This document shows positions 42,502 through 51,274 of a stretch of DNA of 64,000 bases, piece after piece. The DNA is from Tannerella serpentiformis (GTDB lineage: Bacteria > Bacteroidota > Bacteroidia > Bacteroidales > Tannerellaceae), in the NCBI RefSeq assembly GCF_003033925.1, contig NZ_CP028365.1, positions 2,046,001 to 2,110,000 of the forward strand. Direction: 5' to 3'. Position 1 is the first letter of the stretch, and the number at the start of each line of letters is the position of its first letter. Made by a program: the position numbers and the translations under genes. The notes below the pieces were generated by a model. That model ran no database searches, was not told the DNA's origin, and worked only from the letters and a program-made list of their open reading frames with translations.

Positions 42502-42769
42502 TCTTGTACTTGACGAGAAATTCGGCAAGATCGGGACGCCGGAGCGGGCAAAGTCTGAAGAGAAGGCGCGGGCGTATTACGCCTCGCAGATCCTCTCTGA
42601 GGCCCGTCGAGAGTCGGGCATGACGCAAAACGAACTCGCCCGGCGAGTAGGCATGACGCGTGCACAGATCGCTAAGATTGAGAATGGCACTGTCGAGCCG
42701 GGCGTGGGGCTGTTTTACCGCATCGTCGGGGAACTGGGGTTGCGCGTCGATATCGTCCGGCCGTTGTAA
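42467..42769 (+). CDS. Xre-family antitoxin
   Basis: 100 residues. The HTH (SEARRESGMTQNELARRVGMTRAQIAKIENGTVEPGVGLFYRI) occupies the C-terminal 60 residues. It neutralises the toxin encoded upstream and probably autoregulates the pair. No clear operator palindrome was identified. Confidence 0.9.
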   Translation: METNNHQIVDYDLVLDEKFGKIGTPERAKSEEKARAYYASQILSEARRESGMTQNELARRVGMTRAQIAKIENGTVEPGVGLFYRIVGELGLRVDIVRPL

Positions 42770-42808
42770 TATCGTATTGACTTTATTCACTTCTAAAATA
42801 GAAACCTC

Positions 42809-43276
42809 ATGGAAAATCAATTTGTATTGCCGCGTCGTGTGCGCGCAAAGTATTCCACGTTTGTAAAAACGCTGACGGCGATAGTGCTCGTGGCAAACGT
42901 GGCGTGTATGTGTCTGTTATTGCCGGGAGAAAGTCTTTCGATATGGCTTGTTTGTGGCGTAATTACCGGTTTGATGTTTGTGTTTGCTGGTCTTGCGCCG
43001 GTATGGTTTGAGGAGCACGAGGATCGATATGTGTTGCGCTTGGTGGCAATGAGCATGACGTTCGATCGGGCTGTGTACGTCGCTACGCCGATCAGCAAGG
43101 AGGACTTAGAGGGTGCGATCCGCCTGTTCGCGTCGGGCGGCTTCTGTGGGTTCACGGGATGGTTCTGGAGTCGTCGGATGGGGCGCTTCCGTTGCTTTGC
43201 ATCGGACTTGGAGGCGCCACTCTTACGTATCCATCGCCCGGGCGAGGAGCGCGGTGGTGTGGTTGTGAACGGTTGA
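42809..43276 (+). CDS. Small membrane protein with possible bacterial PH-like domain
   Basis: 155 residues. Two transmembrane helices near residues 18-37 and 44-64 (TLTAIVLVANVACMCLLLP, IWLVCGVITGLMFVFAGLAP) are followed by a soluble part, YVLRLVAMSMTFDRAVYVATPISKEDLEGAIRLFASGGFCGF, resembling bacterial PH domains of membrane proteins. The domain call is tentative. It lies 39 bases after the antitoxin and may share its transcript. No function is assigned. Confidence 0.6.
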   Translation: MENQFVLPRRVRAKYSTFVKTLTAIVLVANVACMCLLLPGESLSIWLVCGVITGLMFVFAGLAPVWFEEHEDRYVLRLVAMSMTFDRAVYVATPISKEDLEGAIRLFASGGFCGFTGWFWSRRMGRFRCFASDLEAPLLRIHRPGEERGGVVVNG

Positions 43277-43309
43277 CGACACGTTGTTAGGCCGAAAGGC
43301 TTGTGATAG

Positions 43310-43358
43310 AAGTTCGGATGGAGCTTTCCTGGAATGGGGAGACTATCCGAACTTTTTT
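43310..43358. terminator. Bidirectional terminator
   Basis: AAGTTCGGAT (43310-43319) pairs with ATCCGAACTT (43345-43354), followed by TTTT. It lies between the membrane-protein gene and the convergent cls gene. Confidence 0.8.
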
Positions 43359-43401
43359 GTTGTGCGTGTTTACGCTCAAGGAGAAGGAGGTCACCCCAGG
43401 C

Positions 43402-44835
43402 TTACAGCAGAGGCGAGAAGAGGCGGAGGAAGGACTCGATGAGTCGGAGGTGGAAGGGGCGACGGGCCCAGTCGTAGGCGCGGACGGGGACGCAGGAGCG
43501 GAGGTCGTCCATGTACATCCGGCGGAGACTTTCCGCGAAGGGGCGATGGTACACGAAGGCGTTGATCTCAAAGTTGTGCTCGAAGCTGCGGAAGTCGAAG
43601 TTGGCGGACCCTATGCAGGCGATTTCGTCGTCCGACACGAGGAGCTTGGAGTGCAAGAAGCCCGCGCGATAGAAGTACACCTTGACACCGGCCCGAAGCA
43701 TGTCGTCGAGATAGGAATGCGAGGCGAGATGGGCGCTCCGGGTGTCGGATCGCTCGGGGAGCATGAGGCGCACATCCACGCCGCCCAGCGCGGCGGTTTG
43801 TAGCGCTTGGGTGAGGCCCTCGGTGGGCAGGAAGTAGGGGGTCTGAATGTAGAGGTAGCGCTTGGCGTTGGTGATGCAGAAGATGAACGCCTGCAAGAGG
43901 ATCCGCCAGCGCCCGGTGGGACCGCCGGAGAAGATCTGCATGAGATTATCGTCGTAAAATTTCTCGTCCGGATAGTAGTCTTTGCCCTTGATGAGCTGGC
44001 GAGTGACGACATACCAGTCGATGAGGAAGGACGATTGCAGGCCGTGGACTCCCTTCCCTTCGATGCGGAAGTGCGTGTCGCGCCAGACGCCCCATGACAC
44101 GCCGCGGAGGTAGCGATCGGCGATGTTCATGCCGCCCATAAAGCCGATGCGGCCGTCGATGATGGCGACTTTCCGATGGTTACGGTAGTTGACTTTGCTG
44201 GTGAAGAGCGGGAAGACGACCCGCAGGAAGGGGTGGGCCTCAATGCCCGCGTTGCGCATGGTGTCGAAGAAACGGCGAGGCACGCTCCAGCTGCCGACGT
44301 CGTCATACAGCACCCGCACCTCCACGCCGGCCCGGGCACGCTCGATGAGCACTTGGCGCACGCAGCGCCCGATCTCGTCGTCGGCTATGATATAGTATTG
44401 TAGATGGATGTGGTGGCGCGCGCTGCGGAGTGCCTCGAGGAAGGCGGTGAATTTTTCCTGGCCGGAGGTGTATATGTCGATGTGGCTGCCGTAGAGGAGC
44501 GGCGTGCGACCGTTCCGATTGAGCATGCGCATTAGCGGACGATAAGCGGGCGGTACGTTCACCTTATCTTGACGCGGTCCGCCGGCGCTCAAGGGGCGCA
44601 TAATGCGGCGATAGGTGCGTCGGGAGATGATTCGACGACGGCGATTGTCTTGCCCGAAGAAAAAATAGAAGACGAGACCAATGCCCGGCAGGGTGAGGAG
44701 GACAATGATCCAAGGAATGGTCTTCAGCGGGTTGCGGTTCTCCAACAAGATTACGAGGGCGAGACCCAACATGGAGAGGAAGTACAGGCTGAAGAAGGTG
44801 ACACCAAGGGCCGTATGTATGGGGAAGTCAATCAT
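43402..44835 (-). CDS. cls: Cardiolipin synthase (phospholipase D family)
   Basis: 477 residues, usual length for bacterial Cls. Two N-terminal membrane helices (ALGVTFFSLYFLSMLGLALVI, IPWIIVLLTLPGIGLVFYFFFG) are followed by two phospholipase D HKD motifs: HRKVAIIDGRIGFMGG (His 220) and HSKLLVSDDEIACIGSANFD (His 395). It condenses two phosphatidylglycerols, or a related pair, into cardiolipin at the inner membrane. It is transcribed alone. A TACTTTTA box (44864-44871, minus strand) is a likely promoter. Confidence 0.93.
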   Translation of the reverse strand: MIDFPIHTALGVTFFSLYFLSMLGLALVILLENRNPLKTIPWIIVLLTLPGIGLVFYFFFGQDNRRRRIISRRTYRRIMRPLSAGGPRQDKVNVPPAYRPLMRMLNRNGRTPLLYGSHIDIYTSGQEKFTAFLEALRSARHHIHLQYYIIADDEIGRCVRQVLIERARAGVEVRVLYDDVGSWSVPRRFFDTMRNAGIEAHPFLRVVFPLFTSKVNYRNHRKVAIIDGRIGFMGGMNIADRYLRGVSWGVWRDTHFRIEGKGVHGLQSSFLIDWYVVTRQLIKGKDYYPDEKFYDDNLMQIFSGGPTGRWRILLQAFIFCITNAKRYLYIQTPYFLPTEGLTQALQTAALGGVDVRLMLPERSDTRSAHLASHSYLDDMLRAGVKVYFYRAGFLHSKLLVSDDEIACIGSANFDFRSFEHNFEINAFVYHRPFAESLRRMYMDDLRSCVPVRAYDWARRPFHLRLIESFLRLFSPLL

Positions 44836-44920
44836 GAATTGCGGGTGGTGCTTGTTCCGAGCGTAAAAGTACGCCGAAAGCCTTAATCGGGGCGCTTTAG
44901 TAGGATAAGGCTCTAATAAG

Positions 44921-45022
44921 ACGTGAGTTCGATGAAGGCCATCCTACGATGGCCTGAGGAACGTGAGCCGAAAAAGTTTGTGGCAGGTGATTTCCTCCAG
45001 AAAATCGCACATCGAACTCACG
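44921..45022. mobile_element. Element L: inverted-repeat-bounded, about 1.4 units of array D
   Basis: Left end ACGTGAGTTCGATG (44921-44934), right end CATCGAACTCACG (45010-45022). Between them is CCATCCTACGAT, then about one and a half 41-bp units (GCCTGAGGAACGTGAGCCGA, AAAAGTTTGTGGCAGG, TGATTTCCTCCAGAAA) clearly related to array D. It is the shortest member of the inverted-repeat family, 102 bases. No target duplication was visible. Confidence 0.8.
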
Positions 45023-45124
45023 CGTTTTTGAGGGTAAACGGAGGAGTGTAAGGGGGAAGTCAGAGGTAAATGTGCTTCACGTTTTTAGCGCGCACTGATT
45101 TCGAATGGCTCGGAGCGTGTGATT

Positions 45125-46354
45125 TTAGATGAGCCAATAGCGGCGGGCGGCAAAGGCGCGGTAGGCGAGGACGACCATCTCGGCCAGAATGAGCGCCCCG
45201 GCGTAGAGGTAGATGGAGTTGAGGTGGAGGGTGATCATCACCGAGTAGCAGATAAGTAGTGCGACGGTGGAGCAGATGACGCTGACGTTGAAGGGGCGTT
45301 GATGGCCGAAGGCCACCAGCACGGAGGTGCCGAGAAAGACCGAAAAGCCGGAGCAGGTCAGCTGGACGCAGAGCATACGTAGTAGCGCGGTAGCCTCGGT
45401 CAGCTCGCCGTGCGAGAGGATGCGGACAATGGGCTCGGCGAAGGTGAAGAGCGCAGCGGCGACACCGAACACGAGGAGCGTGACCACGCGGAGCAGGGAG
45501 CGCACCATCCCCCGGTCGCGTGTGCGGGAGATGTTGGGGTAGAGCGCCTGGTTGAGCATCTGTATGGGCACCATGCCGCCGTTGAGCACCTTCTGCGCCA
45601 CGTCGAAGGCCGCCACCTCGGCGCCGGAGAGGTATACACCGCTCATGATTTTGGCCATGTAGGTGTTGACGGCCAGTGAGGCACGTGAGGCGAAGAAGGG
45701 GACACTGTCTCGGAAGGTTCGCACGAGTATCGTGGTCGGCGGAATGCGGAGACGGATGCGGTCATGCAGGAATACATATCCGCAGGAGACGACGGCGGAG
45801 ACCACCAGACCGAGCGACTGCAGCAGTGCAATGAGAGGATAGTCCTCCTCGCGGTGAATGCAGAGAAAGAGCGCCGCGGTATAAAAGGCTATGGAGAGGA
45901 AGCGGACAATGGTGAGGACCTTCATGTTTTCACAGCCTTGGTAATACCACACGGGCAGGAAAATGTCAGCCAGGCAGGCGATGAAGGCATAAAAAATGAG
46001 CGTCGAGAGGCTGCCCAAGGCGGGGATGAGGTGAATGGCCAGCGCAAGGATGGCCCCTACGAGAAGGGCGAGGGTGGATTTGATGAAAATGACGGCCGAA
46101 AAAATCTGGTTGAGTCGCTCGCGGTTGTTGCGATAGATGGCCACGTCGCGCACGGCCGAAATGTCGAGGCCGAAATGGATGAAAAGGGCGAATAGGGCTA
46201 CGATGGCTTGGGCAAAGACGACCGTCCCGTAACGCTCCTCGCCCACGACGCGAAAGAGGTAGGGCAGCGCGATGAACGGCATGGCCATGCGCATGACCTC
46301 GAAGAGGGTCAGGTAGGAGGCATTCTTGAGGACGAGTCCGTATTTACCAAACAT
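45125..46354 (-). CDS. Polysaccharide flippase (Wzx-like, MOP superfamily)
   Basis: 409 residues with about 12 transmembrane helices, beginning MFGKYGLVLKNASYLTLFEVMRMAMPFIALPYLFRVVGEERYG, the usual start of O-antigen/oligosaccharide flippases. It moves lipid-linked oligosaccharide units across the inner membrane. Start 46354 is chosen because the family begins here; the frame is open further upstream into the Wzz gene but that part is not conserved. It lies 22 bases after the Wzz-type gene and is the third of a Wza-Wzz-flippase run. Confidence 0.88.
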   Translation of the reverse strand: MFGKYGLVLKNASYLTLFEVMRMAMPFIALPYLFRVVGEERYGTVVFAQAIVALFALFIHFGLDISAVRDVAIYRNNRERLNQIFSAVIFIKSTLALLVGAILALAIHLIPALGSLSTLIFYAFIACLADIFLPVWYYQGCENMKVLTIVRFLSIAFYTAALFLCIHREEDYPLIALLQSLGLVVSAVVSCGYVFLHDRIRLRIPPTTILVRTFRDSVPFFASRASLAVNTYMAKIMSGVYLSGAEVAAFDVAQKVLNGGMVPIQMLNQALYPNISRTRDRGMVRSLLRVVTLLVFGVAAALFTFAEPIVRILSHGELTEATALLRMLCVQLTCSGFSVFLGTSVLVAFGHQRPFNVSVICSTVALLICYSVMITLHLNSIYLYAGALILAEMVVLAYRAFAARRYWLI

Positions 46355-46376
46355 GTCGTGCGGGGTGGTGACGGCG

Positions 46377-48038
46377 TCAGGATTCGGAGCCTTCGCGGCT
46401 GTTGCGTAGCTCCTTGCGCAGCAGGCGATACTGATCTCGGCAGACGATCCACCCAATCGAGAGTAATAAGGTGAGCACCACGAAGCCGACCAAGGCAAAC
46501 ACCTTGCGGGGGCCTATGGGCTTGGCTTTGACGAAGGCCGTGTCGACGATTTTTGCACGGTCCGTACGTTGCCCGAGGGCGAGACTGATCTCTTCACGCT
46601 TCTGCAAGAGGATGAGATAGACGCCTTGCAGGATTTCTTGCTGTCGCTTGTAGTCGACATAGACGCGCTCCTGAACGGGGACGGATCCCATGCGGTCAAG
46701 GAGCTCACGTTCCTGTTTTTCGAGGGTCCGACGGGTCTGCGTCATGCTTTGTTGCGCGTTATTGATGGTCTGAAACACGGTCTCGCGCAGTCTGTCCACT
46801 TGTGTGGTGAGCGACGCGACGAGGGGATTGCTCTCGTTCGAGTTTCGGAGGGCTTTCTCGCGCTCCAAGAGGGCTTGGTTGTAGAGAAAGATGGGGCTAC
46901 TCTCGGTCTCGCTCGTAGTGAGCAGGGAGGGAACGAGCTTATATCGGTTGGCGGGGTTCTTGACGAAGGCGTCCATCATGGCAATGATGTTCGACTGGGT
47001 CTCGGCCTCGATGAGTCGACCCTTGATGTCACGCATGTACTCGGCGTAGTATTGGATGTCGTATTCTACGTCGGTGATCTTGTTCTCGGCCTTGTATTGT
47101 TCGATTTGCCTCTCGACTTTCTCCAGCTCGTCCGTCACGTGTATGATCCGCTCACTGAGGAAGGCCAGCGAGACGTCGCTTTGGGCCTTCTTATAGTCGT
47201 AGGCATCGTGGTTGTAATAGTCGATGAGTACGTTCAGCATGTCCTTGGCCCGCTGGCGCTCGTAGTCGGTACATGAAAGCTCGATGATGTTGGCCGATTT
47301 CGAGTAATCCTCGATCAGGAAGTCGTCCGCAGCCTTCTCAGCCACCCAACTGGGGGGATAGACGGTGATCTCGAGGCGCGTGATGTCGTTTTTAGCCGTC
47401 GGCTCGGCGTTGCGGGTGAAGGTGAAGGTGCATTTGTCGAGTTGCACGACGGCCGGAAGGCGGTCGAAGTGGAAGGTTTGCTTCTGTCCCTTGGTCTTGG
47501 CTGTGATCTCAGCTGCACCGCGGTCCGTGAGGTGTAGCTTGAACTCCACTTCGTCGTTGAGGGCGGCCAGCGTGGCGGAGTCGCAGGTCACGCGCACGGG
47601 TTCCTCACCGTACATCCGTAGCAGGGAGTAGGGCCTTCGATAGTCGGCATATAGACCGAGCTCGACAACCATCTTGCGCATGAGGCTGTTGGACTTCAGA
47701 GTGGAGATCTCGTCGTCGATGCTTACGCTCCCACCGCCCATGCTGCCGATGCCGAACGTTTTCATGAGTCCGGAGGCTTCACCGAGGCCGATGCTCCCGG
47801 TTCCCAGCATTCCGGCGTCTTCCTGTATCTGCACGCGGGCCATGATCTCGTAAGTTTTGGGGTACAACACGAGATAGAGTATGGCTGCCAAGAGGGAGAT
47901 GGCCGCCGAGACGAGTATAGTGGTACGTTGTCGTAAGTAACCGACGATAATGGGGCGCAAGCCTACGGCCTCGCGGTCGTCGGCATCATTCGTGGCGGGG
48001 CGCCCGTCCTCCCGCGGTAGTTGGTTGTTTGCTTCCAT
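46377..48038 (-). CDS. Wzz/GNVR-type chain-length determinant protein
   Basis: About 553 residues. The Wzz domain starts with TILVSAAISLLAAILYLVLYP (transmembrane, residues 40-60). A periplasmic region with coiled coils follows (AFLSERIIHVTDELEKVERQIEQYKAENK, TQTRRTLEKQERELLDRMG). The GNVR-like segment is SVPVQERVYVDYKRQQEILQGVYLILLQKREE, and then a second transmembrane helix (FALVGFVVLTLLLSIGWIV). There is no cytoplasmic tyrosine kinase domain. It sets the chain length of exported polysaccharide. The ATG at 48036-48038 overlaps the preceding stop by one base. Confidence 0.9.
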   Translation of the reverse strand: MEANNQLPREDGRPATNDADDREAVGLRPIIVGYLRQRTTILVSAAISLLAAILYLVLYPKTYEIMARVQIQEDAGMLGTGSIGLGEASGLMKTFGIGSMGGGSVSIDDEISTLKSNSLMRKMVVELGLYADYRRPYSLLRMYGEEPVRVTCDSATLAALNDEVEFKLHLTDRGAAEITAKTKGQKQTFHFDRLPAVVQLDKCTFTFTRNAEPTAKNDITRLEITVYPPSWVAEKAADDFLIEDYSKSANIIELSCTDYERQRAKDMLNVLIDYYNHDAYDYKKAQSDVSLAFLSERIIHVTDELEKVERQIEQYKAENKITDVEYDIQYYAEYMRDIKGRLIEAETQSNIIAMMDAFVKNPANRYKLVPSLLTTSETESSPIFLYNQALLEREKALRNSNESNPLVASLTTQVDRLRETVFQTINNAQQSMTQTRRTLEKQERELLDRMGSVPVQERVYVDYKRQQEILQGVYLILLQKREEISLALGQRTDRAKIVDTAFVKAKPIGPRKVFALVGFVVLTLLLSIGWIVCRDQYRLLRKELRNSREGSES

Positions 48039-48841
48039 CACTTTCTTCTGAGAGCCACTACGACGGTGGTGATCACCGATGCCGCCGTGAGGATGGTCGA
48101 TATAATGGTGAGAGTATACTGTTGCGCGGAGCTATAGTTTGCGTTGCGTTTCTTGGCATTGTTGGGCTCGACGTAAACGACGTCGTTTTGCTTGAGATAA
48201 AAGTAGGGCGAGGCGAAAATCTCCGGGTTGGTCACGTCCAGCCTCCCATACTCCTTGCGTCCGTTGTTGTCGCGAACGATGAGAATGTTTTTGCGATTGG
48301 CGTTGATCGTTAAGTCACCGACCATCCCGAGAGCGTCGAGTATAGAGACGCGATCATTCCGGATGTTGACGCTGCCCGGACGGGACACTTCACCGAGGAT
48401 GGTGATTTTGAAGTTGACGATCTGCACATGAACCATAGCGCCATCGACATACTCCCTGATCCGAGTCTGCAATGCGTCGATGAGTTCAGCCTTCGTCAGG
48501 CCCGCGGCGTGCACTTTTCCTAAAACGGGGAAGTTGATGTATCCCTCCTTGTCAACTAAATAAGTAGTGAGCTTTGAATCGGCTGCCACAGACGTCTCGC
48601 CTTGGGGGATGTAGGCAAACGGTGGAGGATTGAACGGCGCCACCACGGTGGTATTCCATGCCGTGACGTTGATGGTGAGCAGGTCGTCCGCTGCGATAGT
48701 GGTCGCATAGGTTTGATTCATCCGCTCTAGGTCGGCTGTAGTCAGCCGGTCGATCCCCTGAAAATAAGCCACGTCTTTGGGGACAGAACAGGCCCCCAAG
48801 AGAGTCAAAACGCATACGATCGGTAATAATTTACCCTTCAT
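48038..48841 (-). CDS. Polysaccharide export lipoprotein (Wza-like)
   Basis: 267 residues. The lipobox is LTLLGAC. The Poly_export domain is at DDLLTINVTAWNTTVVAPFN, and SLBB-type domains are at YLVDKEGYINFPVLGKVHAAGLTKAEL and ITILGEVSRPGSVNIRNDRVSILDALGMVGDL. A C-terminal transmembrane helix (TIISTILTAASVITTVVVAL) matches Bacteroidetes Wza proteins, which span the outer membrane. It is the first gene of the run. A TATCTTTG box lies 29 bases upstream. Glycosyltransferases are not in this window. Confidence 0.9.
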   Translation of the reverse strand: MKGKLLPIVCVLTLLGACSVPKDVAYFQGIDRLTTADLERMNQTYATTIAADDLLTINVTAWNTTVVAPFNPPPFAYIPQGETSVAADSKLTTYLVDKEGYINFPVLGKVHAAGLTKAELIDALQTRIREYVDGAMVHVQIVNFKITILGEVSRPGSVNIRNDRVSILDALGMVGDLTINANRKNILIVRDNNGRKEYGRLDVTNPEIFASPYFYLKQNDVVYVEPNNAKKRNANYSSAQQYTLTIISTILTAASVITTVVVALRRK

Positions 48842-48869
48842 TCTTAATTATCATTTTTTTAACGGGTCG

Positions 48870-48877
48870 CAAAGATA
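48870..48877 (-). promoter_or_regulatory. -7 box of the wza-wzz-flippase run (TATCTTTG)
   Basis: A perfect TAnnTTTG on the minus strand, 29 bases before the Wza start. No good -33 box at the normal distance. Confidence 0.5.
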
Positions 48878-49107
48878 TGGATATATCAACTCGTCCGACG
48901 GGTCTCCATGCTTCACGAAATGCGCTGTTAGAACGCGCTCGGAGGTGGTTTATTATCCTAAGTGTTTGGTCGGATTTGCCCGCGTTTTGTCGGGGTGCAG
49001 ATCTGTCTGGGTACTCCTTCTTACATGGGAGAGGGCGTGTGTGACCGGTGCGGTGTCCTTTTCACGTACGGATTAGCCCTGTATGGCTTGATATCGGTGT
49101 CGCACAG

Positions 49108-49532
49108 CGTGAGTTCGACAAAAGAATGAGATACCCTTATTGAGAATGTCATTGATAGCATGCTGTAACAGCCAACAGGTTCTCCGAAGCACTTGCGGGA
49201 CTCCCGCAAACGTCAAAGCAAATGCCGAGAGATTTGCGGGACTCCCGCAAACGCCAAAGTAAATGCCGGGGGACTTGCGGGAGTACCCGCAAACGCCAAA
49301 GTAAATGCCGGGAGACCTGCGGGACTCCCGCAAACGCCAAAGCAAATGCCAGGAGACTTGCGGGACTCCCCGCAAACGTCAAAGCAAATGCCGGGAGACT
49401 TGCGGGACTCCCCGCAAACGCCCAAAAGTTCTTCGAGGCACTTGCAACAGTGTTGTAGGCATTTCCAAAAACGTTTTGGTCGGGCTTCCGTAGAAACTCT
49501 CTGCTGGCACTATTCTTACACCGAACTCACGT
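49108..49532. mobile_element. Element I: inverted-repeat-bounded, 41-42 bp array (6 units)
   Basis: Left end GCGTGAGTTCGACAAAAG (from 49108), right end CACCGAACTCACGT (to 49532). Flanks GAATGTC.TTGATAGC, GCTGTAAC and ATTTCCAAAAACGTTTTGG match element J. The core has TTGCGGGA-C-TCCCGCAA palindromes, CCCGCAAAC landmarks at 49203, 49244, 49286, 49327, 49369 and 49411 (spacings 41, 42, 41, 42, 42). It accounts for most of the 800-base gap between the Wza and glutamine synthetase genes. The rest holds no recognisable gene. Confidence 0.88.
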
Positions 49533-49576
49533 AGTACAGCGTTTTTTGCGTCCTACTTGCCTTGTAAAAACGACAA

Positions 49577-49608
49577 CTCCCGGTGAGAACTGAGAGCCTC
49601 ACCGGGAG
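49577..49608 (-). terminator. glnA terminator
   Basis: An 11-bp perfect stem CTCCCGGTGAG / CTCACCGGGAG with a ten-base loop, 31 bases after the glnA stop on the minus strand. A T-rich run follows in that direction. Confidence 0.8.
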
Positions 49609-49639
49609 CATATCAAATGACAACTTTAGAGCAGGGAAA

Positions 49640-51151
49640 TTATCCGCAGTGGAAATACTTCTTCACCAGCGCCAGCATTTCCTCGGTCTTGCCTTCGAGA
49701 TCGGCACGGAGCGTCTTGTCCTTGTAGCTACGCAGATTGGCCAAGATGCCGTCGATCATGCCCGGGCTGAACACGTCGTGTGCCTCGAACACTTTACGCT
49801 GCTTCTCGAGGCAGTCGGCTGATGCTTCGCAGCTGTCGGGCAGCTGGGCGAGCGATTTCAGCTTCTCCTCGTTCTCCTTCTTGTGGATGTTTACGCTGAC
49901 GTACGTCTTTTCGGCGATCTCCAGCGCATTGGGGATCTCGAAGCCGTGGCGACATGCTACGGCCAGACCGGCCAACAGCAGGTACAACTCGGCCGATCCG
50001 TCCGGCGAGCGCATCTCCACGGTCTGCTTCTGTGCCGTGTCGAAGTGGCTCTCCTTCTCCAGCGGGTTGGCCAGAACGCACATGTCGGTCTTGGCAGACC
50101 ATCCCAGCGGAACGCGTACGAGCACCGAGCGGTTGCGGTCGCCCCAGCATACGTTCGTCGGAGCCTCTTGGTGCGGCACGAGACGGAAGTACGACGTCGG
50201 GTTCGTGTTGCCGAAAGCTGTAATTGCCGGAGCCAGCTCCATCATACCGGCGATGGCCTTGCGAGCCGTCTCAGAGAGTTCGCCGTTGGTAAGCATCTGG
50301 TTCTTGCCGTCCTTGGTGAAGCGCATGTGTACGTGGAGACCCGATCCAGCCTTACCAGCAGTGATCTTCGGTGCGAAGGTCACGTTGTAGCCATACTGGT
50401 AGCCGAGGTTACGGATCACCCACTTAGCGATCATCAGCTGATCGGCAGCCTCTTCGGCATCAACGGGGAGGAACTCGATCTCGTTCTGCTCGTAGATATA
50501 GCCGTTGAGCGTGAAGTTACCCACCTCAGAGTGGCCGTATTTGATCTGTCCGCCGGTTTGTGCGATGTACGACATGCACTCGGTGCGGAAGTCGTTGAAC
50601 TTAGCGTAGGGGCCAGACTCGTGGTAGCCCTTCTGATCCGTAGCCTCGAAGTCCTTATAGTCTTCCTGGGGAACGATAACGTAGTATTCCAGCTCACCCA
50701 TGGCTTGGAACTTCATGCCCGTGACGTCTGTGAAAGCCTTGCAAGCCTTGTGGAGTGTGTACTCAGGTGCGCTCTCGAGCGGCTGTCCGTCCTTATTGAA
50801 GTAAGAGCAGAGCATGGAGAGGGTCGGGATTTCAGCGAATGGGTCGACGAAGGCGGTACGGAAACGCGGAATAGCGTAGAGGTCGCTACTGCCGGCGCCG
50901 ATAAAGGAGAAGAGACTCGAACCGTCGACGCGCTCGCCGCAGGTCAGGATCGTATCCAGATACTCCTCGTTCGTGATGATGAAATTGAGTGTTTTCAGTC
51001 GACCATCTCCCGCAGGATACATGAAGTTGACCATCTTGATATCGTTCTGACGGATGAACGAGATGATGTCGGCCTTGGTAAATTCAGAAGCAGGCTTCTG
51101 CAAAAACGCAACCAAGCGGTTGGCGTTCATTGATAACTCTTGTGGGTTCAT
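49640..51151 (-). CDS. glnA: Glutamine synthetase (type I family)
   Basis: About 503 residues. Forms glutamine from glutamate, ammonium and ATP. Signature segments are AMGELEYYVI (metal-binding Glu), GSGLHVHMRFTKDGKN (the His-containing ATP/glutamate site), NPTSYFRLVPHQEAPTNVCWGDRNRSVLVRVP and VEMRSPDGSAELYLLLAGLAVACRHGF. The C-terminal adenylylation Tyr loop of enteric GSI is not evident. Start 51151 (MNPQELSM) fits the promoter at 51192-51220; an in-frame ATG at 51220 would lie within the promoter. Two palindromes further upstream may be operators. Confidence 0.92.
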   Translation of the reverse strand: MNPQELSMNANRLVAFLQKPASEFTKADIISFIRQNDIKMVNFMYPAGDGRLKTLNFIITNEEYLDTILTCGERVDGSSLFSFIGAGSSDLYAIPRFRTAFVDPFAEIPTLSMLCSYFNKDGQPLESAPEYTLHKACKAFTDVTGMKFQAMGELEYYVIVPQEDYKDFEATDQKGYHESGPYAKFNDFRTECMSYIAQTGGQIKYGHSEVGNFTLNGYIYEQNEIEFLPVDAEEAADQLMIAKWVIRNLGYQYGYNVTFAPKITAGKAGSGLHVHMRFTKDGKNQMLTNGELSETARKAIAGMMELAPAITAFGNTNPTSYFRLVPHQEAPTNVCWGDRNRSVLVRVPLGWSAKTDMCVLANPLEKESHFDTAQKQTVEMRSPDGSAELYLLLAGLAVACRHGFEIPNALEIAEKTYVSVNIHKKENEEKLKSLAQLPDSCEASADCLEKQRKVFEAHDVFSPGMIDGILANLRSYKDKTLRADLEGKTEEMLALVKKYFHCG

Positions 51152-51191
51152 AAGCAAGTTCTTTACTCTGATTATTTTGTTCAAACGGCGG

Positions 51192-51220
51192 CAAAAGTAG
51201 AAGAAAAAGGATCCGTGCAA
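51192..51220 (-). promoter_or_regulatory. glnA promoter
   Basis: On the minus strand CTTG (ending at 51217), 18 bases, then TACTTTTG (51192-51199), 41 bases before the ATG. Confidence 0.65.
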
Positions 51221-51274
51221 GGGGCTTTGATGGGATTGCGGAGGATTTCACTTTCAGGCATTTCGGAGTGTGAC

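Noticed and set aside
49073-49534. Open frames through array I encoding repetitive peptides (GTPANAK, SRKSPGI types)
   Set aside because: They arise because 41-42 bp units keep frames open across repeats. They occur on both strands with no start signals or known domains.
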